Assembly: GCF_010729305.1 (NCBI RefSeq)
Contig: NZ_AP022574.1
Span: 1 to 64,000 of the forward strand
Reading direction: 5' to 3'
DNA: 64,000 bases
Source of the DNA: Mycolicibacterium psychrotolerans
Lineage (GTDB): Bacteria > Actinomycetota > Actinomycetes > Mycobacteriales > Mycobacteriaceae
Part shown: positions 37,559 through 45,760 of the stretch, in pieces
Position numbering within the stretch: position 1 is the first letter of the stretch
Layout: each line of letters starts with the position of its first letter
Made by a program: the position numbers and the translations under genes
The notes under the pieces: model-generated
What the model was told of the DNA's origin: nothing
Database searches by the model: none
What the model saw: the letters and a program-made list of their open reading frames with translations, nothing else

Positions 37559-40500
37559 CCCGTGTGACGGTGGACGGCAACGAGGCCGCGGTCTCGGTCG
37601 CCTACCGGCTCAACGAGGTGTGCTGCATCTACCCGATCACCCCGTCGTCACCGATGGCCGAGTTGGCTGACGTCTGGTCCAGCGCCGGGCGGCCCAACGT
37701 GTGGGGCACGGTCCCGACGGTGGTCGAGATGCAAAGCGAGGGTGGAGCGGCGGGCGCACTGCACGGCGCGCTGCAGAGCGGCGCGTTGACGACGACCTTC
37801 ACCTCGTCGCAGGGCTTGCTGCTTATGATCCCGAACATGTACAAGATCGCCGGCGAGCTGACTTCCGCCGTCATCAATGTGGCAGCCAGATCAGTTGCGG
37901 CGCAGGCATTGTCGATCTTCGGCGACCATTCGGACGTGATGGCGGTGCGGCAAACGGGGTTCGCGTTGCTCGCGTCGACCTCGGTTCAGGAAGCACACGA
38001 CCTGGCGCTCATCGCGCAGGCGGCCACCTTGGCGTCCCGGGTACCGTTCGTGCACTTCTTCGACGGCTTCCGAACCTCGCACGAACTCAATACGATCGAG
38101 ACGCTGTCCGACGACGACCTGCGGGCGCTGGTCCCCGAGGAGTTGGTCTGGGCTCATCGGGGGCGGGCGCTGTCGCCGGAGCGCCCGTTCATCCGTGGCA
38201 CCGCGCAGAACCCGGACGTCTTCTTCCAGGCGCGGGAAACGGTGAACCCGTTCTACTCGCGGGTTCCGGGCGTGGTCGCGGACCTGATGGCGCGCCTCGG
38301 CGAGCGCACCGGCCGCACGATGCGCATCGTCGACTACTCCGGGCATCCGGAGGCGGACCGGGTGCTGGTGCTGATGGGCTCGGGTGCCGAGACGGTGACG
38401 CAGACCGTCGCCGCTCTGGTGGACCAAGGCCAACGGGTCGGCGTGGTGCAGATGCGGTTGTACCGGCCGTTCCCCGCCGCGGCGCTGCTGGCGGCGCTGC
38501 CGGCGACGGTACGCACGGTCGGTGTCCTGGACCGCACCAAGGAGCCGGGGTCGATCGGCGAACCGCTCTATCTGGACGTGGTCGCTGCGCTCGCCGAGGC
38601 GCACTCCGATGGCGAACGGCCGGTCATGCCGCGCATCTCCGGGGGCCGCTACGGCTTGTCGTCGAAGGAGTTCACGCCGGCCATGGTCGCCGGCGTGTTC
38701 GCCGAACTCGACCGCGAGCAGCCCCGGCGGCGATTCACCATCGGTATCGACGACGACGTCTCGGGCACCAGCGTCGACTACGACCCGTCATTCGGCATCG
38801 AGTCGCCCGAGACATTCCGGGCGGTCTTCTTCGGCCTCGGTTCCGACGGTACCGTCAGCGCGAACAAGAACACGATCAAGATTCTGGGGTCCGAAGAAGG
38901 CCTGTTCGCCCAGGCGTACTTCGTCTACGACTCGAAGAAGTCGGGTTCGCAGACCGAGTCACATCTGCGCTTCGGTCCCAGTCCGATTCGGGCCCCCTAT
39001 CTGGTCGGTGAAGCCAATTTCGTTGGCTGTCATCAGTTCCGGTTTCTCGACACGCGCGATGTGCTCGACCGGGCCGCCCCGGGCGCGACACTGCTGCTGA
39101 ACTGCCGGCATCAGCCGGACAAGGTCTGGGACGCGCTGCCCCGACGGACTCAGGAGCAGATCATCGCCAAGGCGATCACGCTCTACACCGTCGATGCCGG
39201 CCGGATCGCCCGGGAGGTCGGGCTGGCCGGGCGAATCAACATCGTGCTACAGACGTGCTTCTTCGCGATCTCGGCGGTATTGCCCCGTGAACAGGCCATC
39301 GCCCGCATCAAGGAATCGGTGGAGAAAACGTACGGCAACCGCGGCGCCGACGTGGTGCGGCGCGAACTGGCCGCGGTCGACGCCGCACTGGACGGGCTGC
39401 GCCGGGTCGAGGTACCGGACCTGGCCACGTCCGAGCGCGCGCCGGTACCCACGGTGCCCGCGGATGCGCCGGAGTTCGTGCGCACCGTGACCGCGGAGAT
39501 GATGGCCGGGCGCGGAGATGCGTTGCCGGTCAGTGCACTTCCGGTGGACGGCACCTACCCGAGCGGCACGACCGCGTACGAGAAACGCAACATCTCCGAA
39601 CTGGTGGCGGTCTGGGATGCCGGAAGCTGCATTCAGTGCGGCAACTGCAGTTTCGTCTGCCCGCACAGCGTGATCCGGTCGAAGTACTACGACCAATCCC
39701 GGCTGGCGGGCGCACCGGAGCAGTTCGACTCGGCGCCGCTGGACGCGGTCGGGCTGCCGAACGCGCGCTACTCGCTGCAGGTTTATGTCGAGGACTGCAC
39801 CGGATGCGGCCTGTGTGTCGAAGCCTGCCCGGTCGTCATCCCGGGCAGCCCCATCACCAAGGCGATCAACCTCGCTCCCGGCGAGCCGCGGGTGGCCGCG
39901 GAGCGCGACAACATCGCCTTCTTCGAGACCCTGCCGGTCAGTGACCGAGCCCGGGTGGACTTCGGTACGGTGCGCGGCTCGCAGTTCCTGGAGCCACTTT
40001 TCGAGTTCTCCGGCGCGTGTGCGGGGTGCGGCGAGACGCCGTACCTCAAGCTGCTCTCGCAGCTGTTCGGTGACCGGCTGATGGTCGCCAACGCGACCGG
40101 CTGTTCGTCCATCTACGGGGGAAACCTGCCCACCACACCGTGGACCACCAACGCCGATGGGCGGGGGCCGGCCTGGTCGAACTCGCTGTTCGAGGACAAC
40201 GCGGAGTTCGGGCTCGGCTTCCGGTTGGCCTCTGACGGGCACGCCCAGCTGGCCCGGCGACGCCTGGTGGAGTTGCGTGACATGCTCGGTCCCGAGCTCG
40301 TGGACTCCATCCTGGCGGCCCCGCAGCTGCGTGAGTCAGAGTTGCACGCCCAGCGGCAGCGGGTTGCCGAACTCCGTTGTCGCCTCGACGACCTCGATCC
40401 TGCCGCGACCGGTGACCTGCGCAGTGTGGTGGATCACCTGGTCCGACGCAGCGTGTGGATCGTCGGCGGTGACGGCTGGGCCTATGACATCGGCGCCGGC

Positions 40501-41127
40501 GGGCTGGACCACGTCCTGGCCAGCGGGCGCAATGTCAACGTGCTCGTGCTCGATACCGAGGTCTACTCCAACACCGGCGGGCAGATGTCCAAGGCGACCC
40601 CGCTCGGCGCGGTCGCCAAGTTCGCCGCCGCCGGCAAGACGGTGCCGTTGAAGGATCTCGCGCTTCAAGCGATCGCCTACGGCAACGTCTATGTCGCCAG
40701 GGTCGCGATGGGTGCCGACCCGCAGCAGACCCTGCAGGCCTTCCGTGAAGCGGAGGCCTACGACGGCCCCTCGCTGGTGATCGCCTACAGCCAATGCATC
40801 GCGCACGGCATCGACATGCGCCAGGGGATGGATCAGCAGTATCGGGCCGTGGCCAGCGGGCACTGGCCACTGATCCGCTACGACCCGGTGTTGCAGAGCG
40901 GCGGGGCCAACCCCTTCCTTCTCGATTCGCACCGGCCGCGGATCTCTCTCGACGACTACCGCAACCGCGAGCTGCGGTACCGCGCACTGGCCAACTCCGA
41001 TCCGGCCGAGTACGACCGACTGCTCGGCCTCGCCGAACACGCCATCGCGCTGCGGTGGAATGTTTACGAGGAGATGGCGTCTCGCGGTCCGCAATACTTT
41101 CACGCCGACGCCCGCCGGGAGCACTGA
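37555..41127 (+). CDS. nifJ: Pyruvate:ferredoxin (flavodoxin) oxidoreductase, single-chain
   Basis: 1,190 aa, the usual length of one-chain PFOR. It interconverts pyruvate + CoA and acetyl-CoA + CO2 with reduced ferredoxin. Domain I begins VTVDGNEAAVSVAYRLNEVCCIYPITPSSPMAE. Domain V has two 4Fe-4S motifs (CIQCGNCSFVCPH; CTGCGLCVEACPV). The TPP domain shows CAGCGETPYLKLL, ATGCSSIYGGNLPTTPW and GDGWAYDIGAGG with EVYSNTGGQMSKATP. The ATG overlaps the upstream TGA, and its TGA overlaps the next ATG (TGATG). PFOR is oxygen-sensitive and unusual in aerobic mycobacteria, which points to hypoxic or fermentative use. Confidence 0.9.
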   Translation: MTRVTVDGNEAAVSVAYRLNEVCCIYPITPSSPMAELADVWSSAGRPNVWGTVPTVVEMQSEGGAAGALHGALQSGALTTTFTSSQGLLLMIPNMYKIAGELTSAVINVAARSVAAQALSIFGDHSDVMAVRQTGFALLASTSVQEAHDLALIAQAATLASRVPFVHFFDGFRTSHELNTIETLSDDDLRALVPEELVWAHRGRALSPERPFIRGTAQNPDVFFQARETVNPFYSRVPGVVADLMARLGERTGRTMRIVDYSGHPEADRVLVLMGSGAETVTQTVAALVDQGQRVGVVQMRLYRPFPAAALLAALPATVRTVGVLDRTKEPGSIGEPLYLDVVAALAEAHSDGERPVMPRISGGRYGLSSKEFTPAMVAGVFAELDREQPRRRFTIGIDDDVSGTSVDYDPSFGIESPETFRAVFFGLGSDGTVSANKNTIKILGSEEGLFAQAYFVYDSKKSGSQTESHLRFGPSPIRAPYLVGEANFVGCHQFRFLDTRDVLDRAAPGATLLLNCRHQPDKVWDALPRRTQEQIIAKAITLYTVDAGRIAREVGLAGRINIVLQTCFFAISAVLPREQAIARIKESVEKTYGNRGADVVRRELAAVDAALDGLRRVEVPDLATSERAPVPTVPADAPEFVRTVTAEMMAGRGDALPVSALPVDGTYPSGTTAYEKRNISELVAVWDAGSCIQCGNCSFVCPHSVIRSKYYDQSRLAGAPEQFDSAPLDAVGLPNARYSLQVYVEDCTGCGLCVEACPVVIPGSPITKAINLAPGEPRVAAERDNIAFFETLPVSDRARVDFGTVRGSQFLEPLFEFSGACAGCGETPYLKLLSQLFGDRLMVANATGCSSIYGGNLPTTPWTTNADGRGPAWSNSLFEDNAEFGLGFRLASDGHAQLARRRLVELRDMLGPELVDSILAAPQLRESELHAQRQRVAELRCRLDDLDPAATGDLRSVVDHLVRRSVWIVGGDGWAYDIGAGGLDHVLASGRNVNVLVLDTEVYSNTGGQMSKATPLGAVAKFAAAGKTVPLKDLALQAIAYGNVYVARVAMGADPQQTLQAFREAEAYDGPSLVIAYSQCIAHGIDMRQGMDQQYRAVASGHWPLIRYDPVLQSGGANPFLLDSHRPRISLDDYRNRELRYRALANSDPAEYDRLLGLAEHAIALRWNVYEEMASRGPQYFHADARREH

Positions 41128-42137
41128 TGGAACTGTCGACGCGTTATCTCGGCATCCCCCTGAGCAACCCACTGGTCGCCTCGGCGTCGCCACTGTCGCA
41201 GACCGTCGACGGCGTCCGCCGGCTCGCGGATGCCGGTGTCAGCGCGGTGGTGCTGTATTCACTGTTCGAAGAGCAGCTGCAGCGCGAGGCTGAGCAGAAC
41301 GCGCAACGGGCCGAGGCCGGCACCGAAAGCTTCGCAGAATCCCTGTCCTACTTTCCGCCCGCGGCCGAGCGGGACCACGGCCCCCGCCGGTATCTGAGCC
41401 TGCTCGAACGCGCAGCCGCCGCGGTCACGATTCCGGTGATCGGCAGCCTCAATGGCATCACGCCCGACAGCTGGGCCCGCTACGGGCGCTCGATGCAGGA
41501 TGCAGGTGCGGCCGCGATCGAGCTGAACATCTACTACCTGCCGGGCGATCCGCGCATCCGCGGCCGCGACGTCGAACAGCGCCACCTCGACATTATGGCG
41601 TGGGTCAAGGACGCGGTGACCGTACCAGTGGCGGTGAAGCTGAGCCCGTACTTCAGCGCGACCGGCGAGATGGCGCGACGCCTCGACGAGGCCGGTGCCG
41701 ATGGGCTGGTGCTGTTCAACCGGTTCCTGCAGCCCGACATCGAGCCCGAGACCCTGACCCTGGTGCGCACGCCGTCGTTGTCCACGGCGGCGGAATGTCG
41801 GCTGCCACTCACGTGGATCATGTTGCTGCGGGGGAACATCGGAGCATCGCTTGCGGCCAGCACTGGTGTCGAGAGCGCGACTGAGGTGATCAAGTACCTA
41901 CTGGCCGGAGCCGATGTCGTGATGACCACGTCCGCCCTGCTCCGGCACGGCCCCGAGTACACCGCCGTCCTGCTCGATGGACTGCGAGAATGGATGGAGC
42001 GTAGAGGATTTACGACACTCGACGAAGTGCGTGGGACGCTGGCCGTTCCCGTCAACATCGATGGAACGGCACGCGAACGCGCGGACTACGTCAGCGCGAT
42101 CCAGGGGGCCGACACCGCCGCCTACGGCCCTTGGTGA
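41127..42137 (+). CDS. Dihydroorotate dehydrogenase-like flavoprotein
   Basis: 336 aa TIM-barrel of the DHOD-like family: STRYLGIPLSNPLVASASPLSQ at the start, IPVIGSLNGITPDSWARY, AAIELNIYYLP (replacing the usual substrate Asn loop), VPVAVKLSPYF, ADGLVLFNRF, and the FMN phosphate site GADVVMTTSALLRHG. The overlap with nifJ (TGATG) shows coupling. DHOD-like proteins next to PFOR genes are seen in other bacteria and probably carry electrons or act on an unidentified substrate, not pyrimidine synthesis. Ends 40 bp before the NERD remnant. Confidence 0.75.
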   Translation: MELSTRYLGIPLSNPLVASASPLSQTVDGVRRLADAGVSAVVLYSLFEEQLQREAEQNAQRAEAGTESFAESLSYFPPAAERDHGPRRYLSLLERAAAAVTIPVIGSLNGITPDSWARYGRSMQDAGAAAIELNIYYLPGDPRIRGRDVEQRHLDIMAWVKDAVTVPVAVKLSPYFSATGEMARRLDEAGADGLVLFNRFLQPDIEPETLTLVRTPSLSTAAECRLPLTWIMLLRGNIGASLAASTGVESATEVIKYLLAGADVVMTTSALLRHGPEYTAVLLDGLREWMERRGFTTLDEVRGTLAVPVNIDGTARERADYVSAIQGADTAAYGPW

Positions 42138-42142
42138 CCAGT

Positions 42143-42550
42143 TCAAGGCGGCTGGCGGTCCACCCTCTGCGGTGATGTGGGCAGCACGACAACGTGGTCC
42201 CAGCGCAGCCGGCCCTGCGTCCAGCGAGGGTCTTTCTCGACGAAGTCACGCAGCGCGTAGCAGGCCTCTCGAGCCTGCCGGACGGGGTCGATCTTGTGCT
42301 CGTGGCCGCGGCGTTTGATCCACCAGGTCTCCCCGTCGTGCCACACCTCGCCGCCCTTGACCCCGACGCACACGATGCCGGCGCCCTCGATGGCGACGAA
42401 GAAGTCGATCTCGTGATCTTTGAGATGGTCGGTGACACGCTTACCGGGAATGACCAGATCACCGGGCTCGAGCTGGTCGATCAGCGCCTGCCAGACCCTG
42501 CGTTCGGCCCCGTTGGCCAGCCGTGGTGTCTCGGACACGGTAATGGTCAT
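42143..42550 (-). pseudogene. Truncated NERD-helicase remnant with lost catalytic Glu
   Basis: The frame from ATG 42550 repeats the first about 125 residues of the NERD protein at 29063-30718, then runs into unrelated sequence (TSPQRVDRQPP) and stops. The helicase is absent. In the nuclease motif VEVKGG the Glu is Gly (VGVKGG), so the fragment could not be an active PD-(D/E)xK nuclease. It still has its ribosome-binding site and a PafBC-type promoter and could be expressed. Best read as a recombination scar. Confidence 0.75.
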
Positions 42551-42573
42551 CGTCGACGTCCTCCCCTCCGTCA
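42178..42573 (-). repeat. Direct repeat copy B (5' end of NERD-helicase gene)
   Basis: About 395 bp copy of 30346-30741 with about 15 mismatches by eye, same orientation. Left boundary is sharp at TGGGCAGC (42178). Homology covers the start codon, ribosome-binding site and part of the promoter. Confidence 0.8.
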
Positions 42574-42578
42574 CGGGA

Positions 42579-42601
42579 ATGGTAGCGAGGACCGCCGACG
42601 A
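42579..42601 (-). promoter_or_regulatory. PafBC (RecA-NDp)-type promoter of the NERD remnant
   Basis: Reverse strand: TCGTCGGCG (42601-42593), 8 nt, TACCAT (42584-42579). The flanks differ from copy A but the promoter elements and spacing are the same, so it has been kept or is part of the duplicated unit. Confidence 0.4.
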
Positions 42602-42775
42602 ATGGCTTCACGTAGGTGACTTCCGCCCCTACCCACCGGCGAGGTGCGGTGATTGCATCGGGTAGCGGGCGCAGTCTATGGACCGCTGCGTCGACGATGT
42701 GCGGCCGGCCGCGTCGGCATCGGGCGGATGCGTAGCGCGGCAGTATCGCAATGAGCACTGGTGCGGGAGCGGATT

Positions 42776-43630
42776 GTGTTGGAGAGCTTGGACTTCGGAG
42801 GAATGTCGATCGCCTACGAGCACACCGGCAGGGGCGAGCCGGTCGTGATGCTGCACAACGGCGGCTCGTCGCATGCCATCTGGGACGACGTGGCGAACCG
42901 ACTGGCCGACAAGTACGAGATCTTCGCCCTCGACCTGTTGGGCTTCGGTGACTCCGCCAAGCCCGGCGCGGGGTACACCTTGGACAACTACGTCGCGATG
43001 CTGGAGGCATTCGTCAGCTCACGGGGCCTGGAGAAGGTCGCGCTGGTGGGCAACTGCATGGGATGCGCCATCTCGCTGGCGTTCACCGAACGCCATCCGG
43101 ATCAGGTGAAGGCCTTGGTGCTCTGCAACCCGCTCACCGAGTCGACCTTCCTGAGTGGCTGGTTGGGACCGTTCCTGTGGTTGCGGGAGCGGATGCCCGC
43201 AGCCAATCGGCAGGTGTACCGGTTGCTCGGAAAGCTGAAGCTCACCAACGGCATCGGCTCAGTCGCCACCCGGTTCCAGCTGGGACCGCGCGGCCGTGCC
43301 CTCGGGGTGAACCGCAGACCAGAACTCTGCGGAAGCTACGCAGCGACCGGCCAGATGGAGTCGCTGCTCGGTGTGCTCGATGACCTGGAGAATTACTCGG
43401 TCATCGACAATCTCGCCCCGGGGCCGGGGTTTCCTCCCGTCTGCACCATCTGGGGGCTGAAGAACAAGATCGTTTCGCCCCGGGCGGGGCGCCGCCTGAA
43501 TTCGACGCTGCACCCCGCGCGCGAAGAATGGCTCGCTGATTGCAGCCACCTGCTGATGCTGGAGCGACCCGACGAGGTCGCTGCGATCATCGACGAATTT
43601 CTCCAAGCTGCCGCACGGACGCCGGCCTGA
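42776..43630 (+). CDS. Alpha/beta hydrolase, OleB-like context, Cys in the elbow
   Basis: About 284 aa alpha/beta-hydrolase: oxyanion region LHNGGSSHAIWDD, ALDLLGFGDSAKP, elbow LVGNCMGCAIS, and a late DCSHLLMLERP with the catalytic His. The residue at the nucleophile place (about 94) is Cys instead of Ser or Asp, which is unusual. The start is GTG 42776, 6 nt after GGGAG; GTG 42761 is an alternative. The next gene begins 1 nt after its stop, and that gene is OleC-like. OleB proteins are beta-lactone decarboxylases of the haloalkane dehalogenase type; the role here is similar by context, but the chemistry may differ. Confidence 0.65.
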   Translation: MLESLDFGGMSIAYEHTGRGEPVVMLHNGGSSHAIWDDVANRLADKYEIFALDLLGFGDSAKPGAGYTLDNYVAMLEAFVSSRGLEKVALVGNCMGCAISLAFTERHPDQVKALVLCNPLTESTFLSGWLGPFLWLRERMPAANRQVYRLLGKLKLTNGIGSVATRFQLGPRGRALGVNRRPELCGSYAATGQMESLLGVLDDLENYSVIDNLAPGPGFPPVCTIWGLKNKIVSPRAGRRLNSTLHPAREEWLADCSHLLMLERPDEVAAIIDEFLQAAARTPA

Positions 43631-43631
43631 G

Positions 43632-45398
43632 ATGGAGCCTTTCCCCGACGACGTCTTCAACCTCGCCGACATCGTGTTGCGGGTGGCGCGGGACGATCCG
43701 GAGCGCGTCGCGGTCATCGACCTGGACGGCTGGGCGGGCTACGGCACGCGCCGCTACAGGCGCCACACCTATGCCGAGCTTTCGGCCGACGTCGAGTCGG
43801 TCGCCGTCGGGCTGCGCGAGATGGGCATCGCCGAGATGACCCGTATCGTCTGCATGGCGCCGCCCAGCTACGAGACCTGCGTCATGGGCGTGGCCCTCAC
43901 CCGGGTGGGCGCCTTCTCCATCTGGATCGACCCCGCGGTCGGCTATCGCAATGTCGCAGAACGGCTTTCACGCGTGAATCCGGAGGCGTTTCTCGGCACC
44001 GCGCTCGCGCACCTGGGACGGATCACCTTCGGCTGGGGTCCTCGAGACCTCCGCAAGCTCGTTCTCACGGGCAGCCCGCTGTCGCCGGGCGGCCGCACGA
44101 TCACCGGACTTCCCCCCTTCCCCGGCGCACGATCGATCCGGTCGCTGCGACGACACCCGCCCACCGAGCCGTCGCCCCCGCGCGTCGGGCCGGACGATCC
44201 CTGCGCCGTCCTCTACACCACCGGCAGCACCGGGCCGGCGAAACCGTCGCTGTACCTGCACCGCAACTTCTGCCAGATGTTCCGCAACGCGCACCACAGC
44301 TGGCGCTGGAACCCGGACAGCGAGGTTCCGGTGGACATGGCCGTGTTCCCTGCGTTCCTGTTCATCCCCATCAGTGCCGGCGGCACCATGGTGGTGCCGC
44401 CCATCGACTTCGCCCGACAGAGCCCGGCCCAGGTGGATCCGGCCGCCCTGATCCACGTCATCAACGACTGCAAGGTCGGGTCGTTCTTCGCTGCTCCGAT
44501 CCTGATCGAGAACCTGGCCCGGGAAGCGCTGGCGCGTCATCTGAAGATGCCCTCGTTGAGACGAGTCATCGGGGCAGGCGCGCCGATCTCCGGGCCGGTC
44601 GAGAGAATGCTGAACGCGGTCATGGCTGCCGACGGAGAGCTCGCGGCGAACTACGGAGCCACCGAGGCCATGCCGTCGACCGAGATGAGCAGTCGCGAGC
44701 ACCTGAACGGCCTATGGGACAAGACCGAGCGGGGTGCGGGCATCTGCGTGGGTTACGCCCTACCGGGTGTCGCGTTGAAGATCATCGACATCGTGGACGG
44801 CCCCATCGACTGCATCGAGGAAACGTCGGAGCTGCCCACGGGGCACGTCGGCGAAATACTGGTGCGGGGCAAACACGTAAGCCCTGAGTACTACCTCGAT
44901 CCGAACAGCACTCGCAAGAACAAAGTGCCCGACCCACAGGGGAACTGGCATCGCTTCGGGGACGTCGGCTACCTCGATGAGCGGGGCAGGCTCTGGGTGT
45001 GCGGTCGGGTGTCGCAACGGGTGAAGGCGGCGAGCGGGGATGTCTTCCCGCTGCAGGTCGAGCCGCTCTTCGACGCTCACCCGAAGGTGAGGCGCAGTGG
45101 ACTGGTGGGCGTGCCCGGACCGGCGGGCGAGCTGCCCGTCCTGTGCGTCGAGGTTAAGTCCGAGGTGGGCGAGGACGAACTCGCCTGCCTACACCAGGAA
45201 CTGCTCGCGCTGGCTGCAGAGTCCCCGATGGCGAACGAGATCCATGCCATCCTCTTCAAGCGCAGGCTGCCGGTGGATCCGCGCCACAACTCCAAGATCG
45301 AGCGCACGCACCTGGCCACGTGGGCCACGAAGCAGTTGTCCGGATCCGGCTCCCCCAGCCGGCGCACCCGCCAACACGCAGCGAAATTGGTGTCGTAA
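43632..45398 (+). CDS. OleC-like beta-lactone synthetase / acyl-AMP ligase
   Basis: 588 aa ANL-superfamily enzyme. AMP-binding P-loop YTTGSTGPAKPSLYLHRN, the ANYGATEAMPST motif, FGDVGYLDERGRLWVCGR, and a C-terminal LPVDPRHNSKIERTHLATWA that closely follows the OleC ending (VDxRHNxKI). OleC converts beta-hydroxy acids to beta-lactones with ATP. An alpha/beta hydrolase lies directly upstream as in ole clusters, but no OleA (thiolase) or OleD (reductase) is in the window. A CoA ligase for a sterol or fatty acid is the alternative. Confidence 0.75.
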   Translation: MEPFPDDVFNLADIVLRVARDDPERVAVIDLDGWAGYGTRRYRRHTYAELSADVESVAVGLREMGIAEMTRIVCMAPPSYETCVMGVALTRVGAFSIWIDPAVGYRNVAERLSRVNPEAFLGTALAHLGRITFGWGPRDLRKLVLTGSPLSPGGRTITGLPPFPGARSIRSLRRHPPTEPSPPRVGPDDPCAVLYTTGSTGPAKPSLYLHRNFCQMFRNAHHSWRWNPDSEVPVDMAVFPAFLFIPISAGGTMVVPPIDFARQSPAQVDPAALIHVINDCKVGSFFAAPILIENLAREALARHLKMPSLRRVIGAGAPISGPVERMLNAVMAADGELAANYGATEAMPSTEMSSREHLNGLWDKTERGAGICVGYALPGVALKIIDIVDGPIDCIEETSELPTGHVGEILVRGKHVSPEYYLDPNSTRKNKVPDPQGNWHRFGDVGYLDERGRLWVCGRVSQRVKAASGDVFPLQVEPLFDAHPKVRRSGLVGVPGPAGELPVLCVEVKSEVGEDELACLHQELLALAAESPMANEIHAILFKRRLPVDPRHNSKIERTHLATWATKQLSGSGSPSRRTRQHAAKLVS

Positions 45399-45489
45399 CC
45401 CGCCAGATCCCATGATTCCGACATGGTGCGATCGACGTTGAGGCTCAAAGGAGTGAATCAAGGCGGCGCAGCCGCGGTCTGAACCCCAC

Positions 45490-45760
45490 TCAGACGCGAA
45501 TGACACTCAATCCGGCGACGCCCTCGAGTGGGTCGAAGTCGCCATCTCGAGTGACCACCGGCAGGTCATGCGAGGCGGCAACCGCGGCAATCCACAGATC
45601 GTTGACGCGCACACGGCGACCCGTCTCGGCAAGATGCACACGCATCCGTGCCCACATCTGGGCAGAATTCACGTCCACGGGCAATGCGGCCAGGTCGGCG
45701 ACAGCGTCGAGAGTGGCCAGTCGCTGTTTCAGCCTCGCGAATCCCTTAGTAAGTCATCGA
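45490..45760 (-). pseudogene. VapC-type PIN-domain toxin remnant (5' end lost)
   Basis: The frame up to TGA/TAG at 45490 encodes the C-terminal half of a PIN ribonuclease: VNDLWIAAVAASHDLPVVTRDGDFDPL, with the conserved Asp of the third and fourth acidic positions. Open sequence upstream (FARLKQRLATLDAVADLAALPVDV) still looks like VapC. The N-terminal catalytic Asp is missing: at about 45760 it meets the 3' end of the HTH part of the neighbouring gene, overlapping it in another frame. No VapB antitoxin is seen. A short GTG-initiated product (64 aa) is possible but would be inactive. Confidence 0.6.
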
